DNA of 43,239 bases from Proteobacteria bacterium UBA6156 (GTDB lineage Bacteria > Pseudomonadota > Alphaproteobacteria > UBA2136 > UBA6156): positions 1-43,239 of the forward strand of contig DIUO01000026.1 in NCBI GenBank assembly GCA_002422365.1, written 5' to 3'. Shown piece after piece: positions 25,090 through 32,586 of the stretch. How positions within the stretch are numbered: position 1 is the first letter of the stretch; every line of letters starts with the position of its first letter. A program made the position numbers and the translations under genes. The notes beneath the pieces are model-generated. The model saw nothing but the letters and a program-made list of their open reading frames with translations. It did not search any database and was not told the DNA's origin.

Positions 25090-27030
25090 GTGTGGGAGCG
25101 TGCCGGGGACGATGTCTGGCAGCCCGCCCGAATTCAGCAGAAAGCCCAACCGACCGTGACCCTTGATACCCTGCTGACCGCGTTGGATGTGAGCCTGGCC
25201 CGTGCGCGAGTGTGGCTGTTTGAGACGGCGCCGTATGTCTCGCGCGGGGATACCCTGCAATGGGACTGGAACATGGTGGCGCTGGACATTGGCGCGAGCA
25301 GCCTGAACGCGCTGGGCTGCCTGATGATGGCGCTGGGCTTTACGTTGTTTGCCGCCTACCGCAAGGATTATCAGCTGATTTTGCGGGCGCTGGTGTTTGC
25401 CCTGGGGGCGCTGTTTTTTGTGCGCGCGCTGCAAAATGTGTTTGCGGTTGTGACCATCTGGCAGCCGATTTACGGGTTTCAGATCAGTTTGAAGATCGTT
25501 TCTGCCATCTTGACGGCCAGTGCCGCTGCCGCACTGTGGCACCTGCGGCACCGGCTGTTTAACCTGCCCGGGCCTGCGCACCTGAAGGCGGTGGAAGGGC
25601 GGTTGAATGATTTGTCGTCGCGCATTACCGCCAGCCAAAGCGATGTGGACACGCTGGTGGCCGAGCGCACGCGCGAGCTGGAAACCACCCGCCGCCGCTT
25701 TGAACAGGCGATTACCGGTGCCGGGGTGGTGTTGTTTACGCAAGACCGTAATTTGCGGTACACGTGGGCGTTTTCATCGAGCGATATGCTGCGCGGCAAC
25801 GTACTGGGCCAAACCGATTTTGACGTGCTGCCCGCCAACAGCTGCGGCCCGGTGGTGGCGCTGAAGCAACGTGCCATTGCCAGCGGCCGCACCCAAGAAG
25901 GGGAAGTGAGTATACGCGAGCGCGGGCGCGAGACGTGGTACCGCCTGCATATTGACCCGATATTGGACGCCGAGGGACAGGTGCAGAGCTTGAACGGGTT
26001 GGCGGTGGATATCTCGGACCGTAAGATGCTGGAAGACGAACAGGTGCGCCTGAGCAGCGAGCTGGCCGCCAATTTGCATTATTATAAGCTGGCGATGGAG
26101 AGTTCTCATACCGTGGTGTTCACGCTGGATGAAAACCTGCGCTACGCCACCCTGAGCCATGACTTTTTGGGTAAGCCACCCGAGCACTATATTGGTAAGA
26201 CCAATGCCGAAGCCCTGCCCGCCGAAACCTATGCCGCGCTGAAGGCCCTGAAGCAAAAAGCGCTGGACAGCGGCAGCATGGTGCGGGGGGAAATAAAGGC
26301 CAGCGTGAACGACCAGATAAGCTGGTACGACGTAAGCATTGCGCCGCTGCGCAACCGCGCCGGGTTGGTGGTGGGGCTGACCGGGGCAGCGATTGATATC
26401 TCGGAACGTAAAGGCTGGGAGCAGCATTTGCGGTTGCTGATGCGTGAGCTGACGCACCGATCGAAGAACCTGCTGGCGGTTATCCAGGCCATGGCCCGCC
26501 AAACCGCCCGGCACAGCGACACGATTGAAAGCTTTATTGAGCGCTTTGGCGCCCGCCTGCACGCGCTGGCCGGCAGCCACGACCTGCTGGTGCAGGAAAG
26601 CTGGCAGCGGGCGAGCATTGGTGACCTAATCAATTCTCAATTAGGGCATTACAGCGACCTTATCGGCACCCAGATTGTGGTGGCGGGGCCGCAGGTGTAC
26701 CTGACCCCCGATGCCGCGCAAAACCTGGGCATGGCGCTGCACGAAATGGCCACCAATGCGGCGAAGTATGGCGCGCTTTCATCCACCAAAGGCCAGGTGA
26801 CGATTGAATGGGCCTGGAAAGGCACCGGCAAAAAACGCGTGCTGCGCCTGAGCTGGCGGGAAAAAGGCGGCCCGCCGGTGAAGCCGCCCACGGGCCGGGG
26901 CTTTGGCAGCCAGGTGATTGAGCGCAACCTGAACCGCGCGCTGGGCGCCAGCGTGAACCTGGATTATGCGCCCAAAGGTTTTAAGGCGGACATGGACCTG
27001 CCCGCTGCCGTGGCGGTCGACCCGGCCTGA
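25090..27030 (+). CDS. Membrane HWE-family sensor histidine kinase with two PAS domains
   Basis: A 646-residue sensor kinase. About residues 60-155 contain three membrane helices, followed by a coiled coil, two PAS domains (about 210-320 and 335-445, each ending in a DISDRK or DISERK motif), and the HWE/HisKA2 transmitter. His 456 in LTHRSKNLLAV is the phospho-acceptor, and Asn 556 in EMATNAAKYGALS is in the ATP-binding N box. Kinases of this type phosphorylate PhyR, and its location 0.9 kb from phyR supports that role, by inference. The start is uncertain: the GTG at 25090 is the most upstream choice and has no clean ribosome binding site. Confidence 0.85.
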   Translation: MWERAGDDVWQPARIQQKAQPTVTLDTLLTALDVSLARARVWLFETAPYVSRGDTLQWDWNMVALDIGASSLNALGCLMMALGFTLFAAYRKDYQLILRALVFALGALFFVRALQNVFAVVTIWQPIYGFQISLKIVSAILTASAAAALWHLRHRLFNLPGPAHLKAVEGRLNDLSSRITASQSDVDTLVAERTRELETTRRRFEQAITGAGVVLFTQDRNLRYTWAFSSSDMLRGNVLGQTDFDVLPANSCGPVVALKQRAIASGRTQEGEVSIRERGRETWYRLHIDPILDAEGQVQSLNGLAVDISDRKMLEDEQVRLSSELAANLHYYKLAMESSHTVVFTLDENLRYATLSHDFLGKPPEHYIGKTNAEALPAETYAALKALKQKALDSGSMVRGEIKASVNDQISWYDVSIAPLRNRAGLVVGLTGAAIDISERKGWEQHLRLLMRELTHRSKNLLAVIQAMARQTARHSDTIESFIERFGARLHALAGSHDLLVQESWQRASIGDLINSQLGHYSDLIGTQIVVAGPQVYLTPDAAQNLGMALHEMATNAAKYGALSSTKGQVTIEWAWKGTGKKRVLRLSWREKGGPPVKPPTGRGFGSQVIERNLNRALGASVNLDYAPKGFKADMDLPAAVAVDPA

Positions 27031-27076
27031 TAAGTAACCCAGGCAACCCAGCAAGCAACCCGGGCCCTTGACCCAG

Positions 27077-27101
27077 GGAACCGAAGCGTGCCGAGGGCGT
27101 T
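27077..27101 (+). promoter_or_regulatory. EcfG promoter of the PLDc_N-like gene
   Basis: GGAAC (27077-27081), 16 bases, CGTT (27098-27101), 40 bases before the start codon of the small membrane protein. Confidence 0.78.
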
Positions 27102-27141
27102 AGACCCGTAACGTTTAACCCCATAAGGAAAGGCTCGCGTT

Positions 27142-27330
27142 ATGATCGAAGGTTTATTAGGACTGGTTCTGCTGGTTTTGGATATTTATGCCATTGTGCA
27201 AGTGCTGGGTTCGGGCACGAGTGTGCTGAAGAAAGCGCTGTGGAGCTTGTTTATTCTCTTTGCGCCGGTGCTGGGCCTGCTGGTGTGGTACCTGTTGGGG
27301 CCGCGCAGCAGCAGCCAGGTGGCGGTTTAG
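27142..27330 (+). CDS. Small membrane protein, PLDc_N-like
   Basis: A 62-residue protein with two membrane helices (about 3-22 and 31-52) and the end WYLLGPRSSS. This resembles the phospholipase D/cardiolipin synthase N-terminal domain (PLDc_N) found alone in many small envelope proteins. AAGGAAAGG lies upstream of the ATG. It has its own EcfG promoter and a terminator, so it is a single-gene stress unit. Its role in membrane stress is inferred from context only. Confidence 0.8.
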   Translation: MIEGLLGLVLLVLDIYAIVQVLGSGTSVLKKALWSLFILFAPVLGLLVWYLLGPRSSSQVAV

Positions 27331-27357
27331 GGGCCGCTGTGCCCCCTGCTGCCCCAA

Positions 27358-27385
27358 GCAAAAAGGCCCTGACGGGCCTTTTTGC
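27358..27385. terminator. Bidirectional intrinsic terminator
   Basis: GCAAAAAGGCCC, loop TGAC, GGGCCTTTTTGC: a 12 bp perfect stem with A and T tracts on both sides. It serves the PLDc_N-like gene (plus) and the entericidin-like gene (minus). Confidence 0.9.
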
Positions 27386-27408
27386 TTAACCTATTTGCTG
27401 AAGGGCGA

Positions 27409-27534
27409 TTATTCGGCGGAGTTTTCGATTTTCGCGCCGGTGTTTTCGACATCTTGACCGAAGCCGGAGACGGTGTTCCCGCCGCCGACAATAGCGACGC
27501 CTACGACGATGACTGCAAGTACGACAAATACCAT
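27409..27534 (-). CDS. Entericidin-like small membrane peptide without lipobox cysteine
   Basis: A 41-residue peptide with one N-terminal hydrophobic helix (about 2-17), then GGGNTVSGFGQDVENTGAKIENSAE. The second part matches the entericidin A/B pattern (NTV-x-G-x-G-x-DV, then a short amphipathic helix). Entericidins are lipoproteins with a Cys directly before NTV; here that position is Gly, so lipidation is not possible. A stress promoter of the CATT type lies about 40-60 bases upstream, as expected for an EcfG regulon member. Short but well supported by motif, promoter and terminator. Confidence 0.75.
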   Translation of the reverse strand: MVFVVLAVIVVGVAIVGGGNTVSGFGQDVENTGAKIENSAE

Positions 27535-27571
27535 GGTGTTCTCTTTCCGTTACGTTAATGGTTACGGGCTT

Positions 27572-27596
27572 AATGCGGCTGCGGCGCGTTTGTTCC
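27572..27596 (-). promoter_or_regulatory. EcfG-type promoter (CATT variant) of the entericidin-like gene
   Basis: On the minus strand GGAAC (27596-27592), 16 bases, CATT (27575-27572). The last spacer bases (CGCAGCCG before CATT) are shared with the YqjD promoter. Confidence 0.6.
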
Positions 27597-27632
27597 GGCA
27601 CCGGCTGCACGGCTTACGCCGCGCTTAAAAGG

Positions 27633-27657
27633 GGAACCCCTGCCCGGTTGATGCGTT
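27633..27657 (+). promoter_or_regulatory. EcfG promoter of the glycine-zipper lipoprotein
   Basis: GGAAC (27633-27637), 16 bases, CGTT (27654-27657), 35 bases before the start codon. Confidence 0.78.
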
Positions 27658-27691
27658 GTGATGATGGGACAACCAAATGGAGGATAGACCT

Positions 27692-27934
27692 ATGAAATAC
27701 TTGTTGCTCACAACTGTATTGGCCAGTGGCCTGATGCTGAGCGCCTGCGGCGAAACCCGTGGCGACCGTGCCCTGAGCGGCGCCGGGATTGGTGCCGGTG
27801 TGGGGGCCGCTGCCGGTGCCCTGACCGGCGGGAACATGGCCACAGGTGCCGCGCTGGGCGGTGCCGCCGGTGCCGCTGCCGGAGGCCTGACCGATAAAGA
27901 CGATGTGAACATGGGCCGCCCCTGGTGGCGCTAG
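27692..27934 (+). CDS. Glycine-zipper lipoprotein
   Basis: An 80-residue predicted lipoprotein. GGAGG lies 8 bases before the ATG at 27692. The signal peptide ends in the lipobox LSAC (Cys about 20). The mature part is a Gly/Ala zipper (GAGIGAGVGAAAGALTGG and GAALGGAAGAAAGG), then a short polar end. It resembles the OsmB/YMGG family of stress-induced outer-membrane lipoproteins. An EcfG promoter directly upstream supports stress control. Confidence 0.82.
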   Translation: MKYLLLTTVLASGLMLSACGETRGDRALSGAGIGAGVGAAAGALTGGNMATGAALGGAAGAAAGGLTDKDDVNMGRPWWR

Positions 27935-27947
27935 GGCACACGTGCCT

Positions 27948-27976
27948 AAAAAAACGGGGCCCGGTTGGGCCCCGTT
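27948..27976 (-). terminator. Terminator of the 90-residue gene
   Basis: A 10 bp stem, AACGGGGCCC / GGGCCCCGTT with loop GGTT, followed on the minus strand by seven Ts. It may also stop transcription of the lipoprotein gene from the other side. Confidence 0.88.
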
Positions 27977-28011
27977 CTGCTTTGGAGGCAGAGGTCAAAC
28001 GGACGGATGGG

Positions 28012-28284
28012 TTAGCAGCTGAGGTTAACGGTAGACTGCGGTTCGTTCAGTGCCAGGATGGGCGTGCTGCCGTTAAAAAGGCGGCTGTTGAGGAAGTTCG
28101 CGATCTCGCGGGCCTCGGTATAGGATGCATAAGGTTGCAGTTTGAGCGTGATGGCGCCCGCCGGTTTGGTGTCTTCCGCCCGGTTGTACCAGGGGTCGAT
28201 AACCTTGATCCACGGGGTGCCGTCTTCGCGTTGTTCCAGCGTGAAGCCGAAGCCCAGTTGATCCCATCCCATATTCATCATCAT
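28012..28284 (-). CDS. Conserved-looking small protein of unknown function
   Basis: A 90-residue protein that I do not recognise. The ATG at 28284 is preceded by AGGAGA; the frame continues to 28389 but without such a site. The sequence looks globular: strands in GFGFTLEQRED and WIKVIDPWYN, a helix in YTEAREIANFLNSRLF, and a single C-terminal Cys. No signal peptide or membrane helix. It has a strong terminator and sits inside the general stress island, but no EcfG box is seen upstream. Palindromic sites lie 110-190 bases upstream. Confidence 0.6.
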   Translation of the reverse strand: MMMNMGWDQLGFGFTLEQREDGTPWIKVIDPWYNRAEDTKPAGAITLKLQPYASYTEAREIANFLNSRLFNGSTPILALNEPQSTVNLSC

Positions 28285-28396
28285 GTCCGTTTCTCCTGTT
28301 AGGTTTGTCGCGGTTAATAAAGATATGGGAGGGGGGAGTGCGGATAAACAGGGGGTAAACCGTTCTTTTTCATAAAAGATATACTGCATGTGGTGT

Positions 28397-28416
28397 GTCT
28401 CTCAGATATGAGAGAC
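28397..28416. promoter_or_regulatory. Palindromic site, copy 1
   Basis: GTCTCTCA-GATA-TGAGAGAC: 8 bp perfect arms. An identical core is found at 28449-28468. Paired identical palindromes in an intergenic region suggest a regulator binding site. No T-run follows, which argues against a terminator. Confidence 0.55.
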
Positions 28417-28443
28417 GGGTGTTGGGAGAGGGGCGGAATGGGG

Positions 28444-28473
28444 GCAAAGTCTCTCAGATATGAGAGACTTTGC
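28444..28473. promoter_or_regulatory. Palindromic site, copy 2 (extended)
   Basis: The same core as copy 1 with arms extended to 13 bp (GCAAAGTCTCTCA-GATA-TGAGAGACTTTGC). The centre is 52 bases, about five helical turns, from that of copy 1. The region 28285-28567 around both copies holds no gene that I can support. Confidence 0.55.
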
Positions 28474-28567
28474 GGAATGAGGCGCATGCAAGGCTGCCCC
28501 CGGAGGGGGGCAGTGAGCGGTGCGAAGCGGTTGAAAGTGTTCAGGAGGTATATATTGAAGTGAACCT

Positions 28568-29038
28568 TTAGGGGCGTGGTGCTGGGGTGCGGCGGCTGCC
28601 AACAACCCCGGCGACGACACTGGCGGCCGCCGCCAGCAGCACCAACCGCTTGGGTTGCAGCAGGGTGCGGGCCAGCGGGCGCAGCAAGGGCGCCACCACC
28701 GGCAGGGCCATGGCCAAACCGGCGGGTATGGCCACGCGGGGGACGGCGTCCTTAATTTCTTGACGGTTAGGCAGCTTGGACGAGCCCCCGGCGCGGCGCT
28801 TTTGCCAGCGCAAGCGCGCCTGCACCAGCATGGCCGCGACCGCTAACAGCAAAGCCGCCACCAACGGCCCCAGCAGCGGGCCGAAGGTGTAGCCAAGGGC
28901 CCGCCAGGCGGCAATGGCCAGACTGAGCAAAGCCAACGCCTGCAAGCCCCAGGCGACCATTTTGGTGCCCATGTTGCGGGTGAGGTGTTTTACCTCGGTG
29001 AGGGCCATAACACCGCTGATGAGTGTGGTGAGCGACAT
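28568..29038 (-). CDS. Small membrane protein, YqjE/holin-superfamily-like
   Basis: A 156-residue membrane protein. Two adjacent helices (about 30-72) are followed by a charged linker and two more weakly hydrophobic stretches (about 100-125 and 130-147). Size and position directly after a YqjD-like gene (10 bases) resemble the yqjD-yqjE-yqjK arrangement. Sequence similarity to YqjE itself is not certain. It probably shares the stress promoter of the upstream gene. Confidence 0.6.
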   Translation of the reverse strand: MSLTTLISGVMALTEVKHLTRNMGTKMVAWGLQALALLSLAIAAWRALGYTFGPLLGPLVAALLLAVAAMLVQARLRWQKRRAGGSSKLPNRQEIKDAVPRVAIPAGLAMALPVVAPLLRPLARTLLQPKRLVLLAAAASVVAGVVGSRRTPAPRP

Positions 29039-29048
29039 AAACCCAACC

Positions 29049-29408
29049 CTAGCGGCGCATGAGGTAGCCCAACAGCACCCCTGCCCCTGCGGCGGCCGCC
29101 AGCATTTGCAGCGGGCGCTTGCGCACGGTGGAGCGGGTGGATTCGGCCGTTTGCTGGGTTTTCTCCCAGGCGTTGGTAAATTCTGGGCGCGACATTACGT
29201 CTTCGAAGGTATCGTGCAAGCGTTCGTACATTTGCTGCGCGGCGACCATGCCTTCGTCGGCGCCGGCGGAGGCGAGTTCGGTCAGGCGCTGGCGGAAGTC
29301 GGAGAGGTCGTTCTTCAGGCTTTCGGCCGAGGCGCGGGTTTCGGACGTGGCTTCTTTCCGGCGGGCTTTAGAGGTTTGTTGGCGGGCGTAGGTTTTAGCT
29401 GTGACCAT
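29049..29408 (-). CDS. YqjD/ElaB-family protein (DUF883)
   Basis: A 119-residue protein of the YqjD/ElaB/DUF883 type: a long charged, helical N-terminal region, a second helix (about 50-85), and a C-terminal membrane anchor with the typical LLGYLMRR end. E. coli homologues associate with ribosomes at the inner membrane in stationary phase. AAAGGA precedes the ATG. An EcfG-type box lies 50-75 bases upstream. It heads a two-gene unit with the YqjE-like gene. Confidence 0.85.
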   Translation of the reverse strand: MVTAKTYARQQTSKARRKEATSETRASAESLKNDLSDFRQRLTELASAGADEGMVAAQQMYERLHDTFEDVMSRPEFTNAWEKTQQTAESTRSTVRKRPLQMLAAAAGAGVLLGYLMRR

Positions 29409-29459
29409 GGGAATATCCTTTGTTGTGTTCGGCTTTAACGTGAGACGTTACGCTGAGAC

Positions 29460-29484
29460 AATGCGGCTGCGCCGGGGTTGTTCC
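29460..29484 (-). promoter_or_regulatory. EcfG-type promoter (CATT variant) of the YqjD-like gene
   Basis: On the minus strand GGAAC (29484-29480), 16 bases, CATT (29463-29460). The spacer end GCGCAGCCG is almost the same as in the entericidin-like promoter. Confidence 0.6.
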
Positions 29485-29529
29485 GTTACGGTTGGGAAGG
29501 TAAGACTATCTGGGGACTCGGCAAACAGG

Positions 29530-30222
29530 TTAGCTGCGGCGCAGATGCGGCAAGGCCAGCGCCAGCAACACCGCAGCATAGGGGAAAGCAAAGCCCAGCC
29601 CGAAGGTGGTGAAGCCGACGGCGCCTGCCAGCCCGCCCCACAGAAAACTGCTGACCAGGCCGAGCAAATGGTAGAGGCGGCTGGTATCGGCCTTAGGGCC
29701 GGTGGGCTGGGGGTTGAGGGTGCGGCCGAGTTCGATGCCGATATCGGTGAACATGCCGGTGACATGGGTGCTGCGGATGCGTGCCTGCGTGATGATGCTG
29801 ATGGTGGCGTTTTGCAGCCCCATAATAGTGCAAAGCAGCAGCATGCCCAGCGCGGGCACCTGCACCGCCGCAGGGGCCAGGGTGCCGTAGAGGCCGAACA
29901 GCCCGATGAGCAGCCCTTCCAGCAGCAGCGGCAGCGCCCATTGGCGGTGGGGGGCATGGCGTTGGCTGTGGGCCACCAGCAGAGTGGCCGCCGTAGCCCC
30001 CACCACAAAGGCGGCCAGCCCCAGCAAGGCGAGCCCGGCCAGCCGCAGGTTGTCGAGGGCGGCGGCGTCGGCCACGGTGGAGAGCAGGCCCGTCATGTGC
30101 GAGGTGTAGGCGCCGATGGCCAGAAACCCACCCGCATTGACGCCCCCGGCGACAAAGGCGAGCAGCAGGCCGAGGCGGAGGTCGGCCCCAGGTGTACGGG
30201 TGGCGTGGGCAAGGGTGCGCAT
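29530..30222 (-). CDS. DUF1275 (YoaK-type) membrane protein
   Basis: A 230-residue membrane protein with about six helices. The family start is visible in LLLAFVAGGVNAGGFLAIGAYTSHMTG, and GLQNATISIITQARIRSTHVTGMFTDIG is the second conserved DUF1275 block. The family is of unknown function, possibly transport. The ATG at 30222 is chosen because the longer frame to 30282 runs into a terminator. It has no clear ribosome binding site. Confidence 0.85.
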   Translation of the reverse strand: MRTLAHATRTPGADLRLGLLLAFVAGGVNAGGFLAIGAYTSHMTGLLSTVADAAALDNLRLAGLALLGLAAFVVGATAATLLVAHSQRHAPHRQWALPLLLEGLLIGLFGLYGTLAPAAVQVPALGMLLLCTIMGLQNATISIITQARIRSTHVTGMFTDIGIELGRTLNPQPTGPKADTSRLYHLLGLVSSFLWGGLAGAVGFTTFGLGFAFPYAAVLLALALPHLRRS

Positions 30223-30280
30223 GCGGGCAGGATACGAGAAAGCGGGGATGCCCGAGAGAACTATCTGGGGTGAGACCACC

Positions 30281-30306
30281 AAAAACCCCGTTGGGGCGGG
30301 GTTTTT
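30281..30306 (-). terminator. Intrinsic terminator after actP
   Basis: AAAAACCCCG / CGGGGTTTTT, a 10 bp perfect stem with loop TTGGGG, 19 bases after the actP stop. The stem ends in T-runs on both strands. Confidence 0.88.
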
Positions 30307-30324
30307 GGGTGACAGGCCGCGTGG

Positions 30325-31998
30325 TTAGTGCTGCGAGACGGGGTTGCCTTCCAGCGTGCCGATTTCGGAGCGGATGATTTGCTCGTCGAAGGCGGCGCGC
30401 TCGGTTTGGGCGGTGGGAGACTTATCCAGCACCGAGCCCAGCCAGGCGCCCAGGAAGGCCAGCGGCAGCGAGATAAGCGCAGGGTATTCGTAGGGGAACA
30501 CCGGGGCGGCATAGCCGAAGATGTTGACCCACACCACCGGGCTGAGGATAACCAGACCGACCGCACTGACCAGCCCCAACCCGCCGCCCAGCACAGCCCC
30601 GCGCGTGGTGAGGCGGCGCCAATAGGTGGAGAGCAGGATGATGGGGAAGTTGGTGCTGGCGGCAATGGCAAAGGCCAGGCCGACGACGAACGCCACATTC
30701 TGGTTTTGGAAGGCAATGCCGAGGGCAATGGCAAAGATACCCAGGACAATGGAGGCCAGTTTGGAGACGAAGAGTTCTTCCCGCTCGGTGGCTTGGCCTT
30801 TGCGGATGGCGTTGGCGTAGAGGTCGTGACCCACCGCCGTGGCCCCGGCCAGTGCCAGGCCGCTGACAACCGCGAGGATGGTGGCAAAGGCCACCGCCGC
30901 GATGAAGCCGAAGAACAGGCTGCCGCCGGTGGCGTGCGCCAGGTGCACGGCGGCCATGTTTTTACCGCCGAGCAAGGAGCCATCGGCCGCCAGATAAGCC
31001 GGGTTGGTGCCCACCAGCACAATGGCGCCAAAGCCGATGATGAAGGTGAGGATGTAGAAGTAGCCGATGAAGCCGGTGGCAACGAAGACGGATTTACGCG
31101 CCTGGACGGCGTCCTTCACGGTGAAGAAGCGCATGAGGATGTGCGGGAGACCGGCGGTACCGAACATCAGCGCCAGACCAAGGGAGAGGGCCGAGAACGG
31201 GTCTTTCACCAGCGTGCCGGGGGCCATGATGGCGGCACCCTTGCTGTGGGCAGCCACGGCGCTGGAGAACATCTCGTTGACGTTAAAATGGTAATGCAGC
31301 AGCACCAGGAAGGCCATAAGCGTGGCGCCCGAGAGCAGCAGCACCGCCTTGATGATTTGCACCCAGGTGGTGGCCAGCATACCGCCGAAGGTGACGTAGA
31401 GCATCATGAGCACACCCACCAGCACCACGGCGGTGGCGTAGGGCAGACCGAAGAGAACCTCGATAAGTTGGCCCGCGCCGACCATTTGGGCGATAAGATA
31501 CAGCAGCACCGTGGCCAGCGAGCCAAAGGCCGCCAGCGTGCGCACCGGGCGCTGCTGCAGGCGGTAGGCGGCGACATCGGCAAACGTATATTTGCCCAGG
31601 TTACGCAGGCGTTCGGCCATCAGGAACATCATGATCGGCCAGCCGACCAGAAAGCCGATGCTGTAGATGAGACCGTCGAACCCGCTGGTGAACACCAGCG
31701 CGGAAATACCGAGGAAGGAGGCGGCGGACATGTAGTCTCCGGCAATGGCCAGGCCGTTTTGCATGCCGGAGACGGAGTTGCCGGCGACGTAGAAGTCGGC
31801 AGCTGAGCGGTTGCGCCGTGCCGCCCACCAGGTGATGCCCAGTGTGGCGCTGACAAACAGCAGGAACATGGCAATCGCCGGCAGGTTGAGCGCCTGCTTG
31901 GCGCCGAGGCCGGTGAGGGCATCGGCATAGGCCGGGAAGGCCGCCAGAAGCGCCAGGGCAGCGGTGGCAAAGCCTGTGGTGAGATGGGTGAGTTTCAT
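30325..31998 (-). CDS. actP: Cation/acetate symporter ActP
   Basis: A 557-residue sodium:solute symporter of the ActP (YjcG) type that imports acetate. The N-terminal signal-like segment (about 1-25) and about 13 membrane helices are evident. Family motifs include ITWWAARRNRSAADFYVAGNSVSGMQNGLAIAGDYMSAASFLG (in pieces), GLPHILMRFFTVKDAVQARKSV and the conserved ATILAVVSGLALAGATAVGHDLY. Length matches E. coli ActP (549). AAGGA precedes the ATG. It follows yjcH by about 21 bases; acs itself is not nearby. Confidence 0.93.
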   Translation of the reverse strand: MKLTHLTTGFATAALALLAAFPAYADALTGLGAKQALNLPAIAMFLLFVSATLGITWWAARRNRSAADFYVAGNSVSGMQNGLAIAGDYMSAASFLGISALVFTSGFDGLIYSIGFLVGWPIMMFLMAERLRNLGKYTFADVAAYRLQQRPVRTLAAFGSLATVLLYLIAQMVGAGQLIEVLFGLPYATAVVLVGVLMMLYVTFGGMLATTWVQIIKAVLLLSGATLMAFLVLLHYHFNVNEMFSSAVAAHSKGAAIMAPGTLVKDPFSALSLGLALMFGTAGLPHILMRFFTVKDAVQARKSVFVATGFIGYFYILTFIIGFGAIVLVGTNPAYLAADGSLLGGKNMAAVHLAHATGGSLFFGFIAAVAFATILAVVSGLALAGATAVGHDLYANAIRKGQATEREELFVSKLASIVLGIFAIALGIAFQNQNVAFVVGLAFAIAASTNFPIILLSTYWRRLTTRGAVLGGGLGLVSAVGLVILSPVVWVNIFGYAAPVFPYEYPALISLPLAFLGAWLGSVLDKSPTAQTERAAFDEQIIRSEIGTLEGNPVSQH

Positions 31999-32019
31999 GG
32001 GAGTATCCTTAAGATGACA

Positions 32020-32328
32020 TTAGCGCTTGGCACTGCGGAGTGCGTTGCGGGCCTGCTCGGTCTGGGAGTCGAACACCGTGTTGGAGAGGTGGACGTAGAT
32101 ACCGGTGAGGGCCATGGCCAACAGAATGAGCCCAAGGCCAATGGGAATGCCCCACGTAAGCGGGCTGCCCGCCAGAATTGGCGCGCCCAGCACGCCGGGC
32201 CGGAACGCAATAAGCAGGATAAACCCGACATAACTGGCCAACATGACCAAACTGAGTGCCACCGAAACCCGGCGACGCCTGGTGACCAACTGCACATAGT
32301 GCGGATTGGTGAGGATGGGATTCGGCAT
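32020..32328 (-). CDS. yjcH: DUF485 membrane protein YjcH
   Basis: A 102-residue DUF485 protein with two membrane helices (about 22-45 and 60-82), and the typical FILLIAFRPGVLG and LTGIYVHLSNTVFD. This is the usual partner encoded before actP. The ATG at 32328 is preferred; a GTG at 32337 would add three residues. Confidence 0.88.
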   Translation of the reverse strand: MPNPILTNPHYVQLVTRRRRVSVALSLVMLASYVGFILLIAFRPGVLGAPILAGSPLTWGIPIGLGLILLAMALTGIYVHLSNTVFDSQTEQARNALRSAKR

Positions 32329-32337
32329 AGGGTTCAC

Positions 32338-32586
32338 TTTCGGTTACAGGTTGGTGGGGGGTGGAATGGGGCGGGCGGGTTGCGCGGGCGGCATTCCTGT
32401 CTCCAAGCTTCTTATGCAACATAGGGTTGAAATGGGGGTTATAAAACCATGACATGGCAACCTGACAGGGACAAAAATGGCGGATTATCGGCCAAGAGGC
32501 CGCATTGTGCACTGCACAGCACGTTTGCTGCGCGCGAATGCAGCTTGGAGGTTCGCGGACGTTAAAAAGTATGCTAAAAGTCTGGC
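32338..32586. other. Divergent intergenic region yjcH / pyk
   Basis: No gene visible. It contains a hairpin CGGCC-AAGA-GGCCG (32489-32502) and a 13 bp palindrome TGTGCACTGCACA (32506-32518), possible operator sequences for either side. I could not find convincing -10/-35 pairs. Confidence 0.45.

Noticed and set aside
27386..27610. 74-residue Arg-rich minus-strand frame
   Set aside because: Out of frame with the entericidin-like gene, which has a motif, promoter and terminator; Arg-rich translation is typical of a shadow frame.
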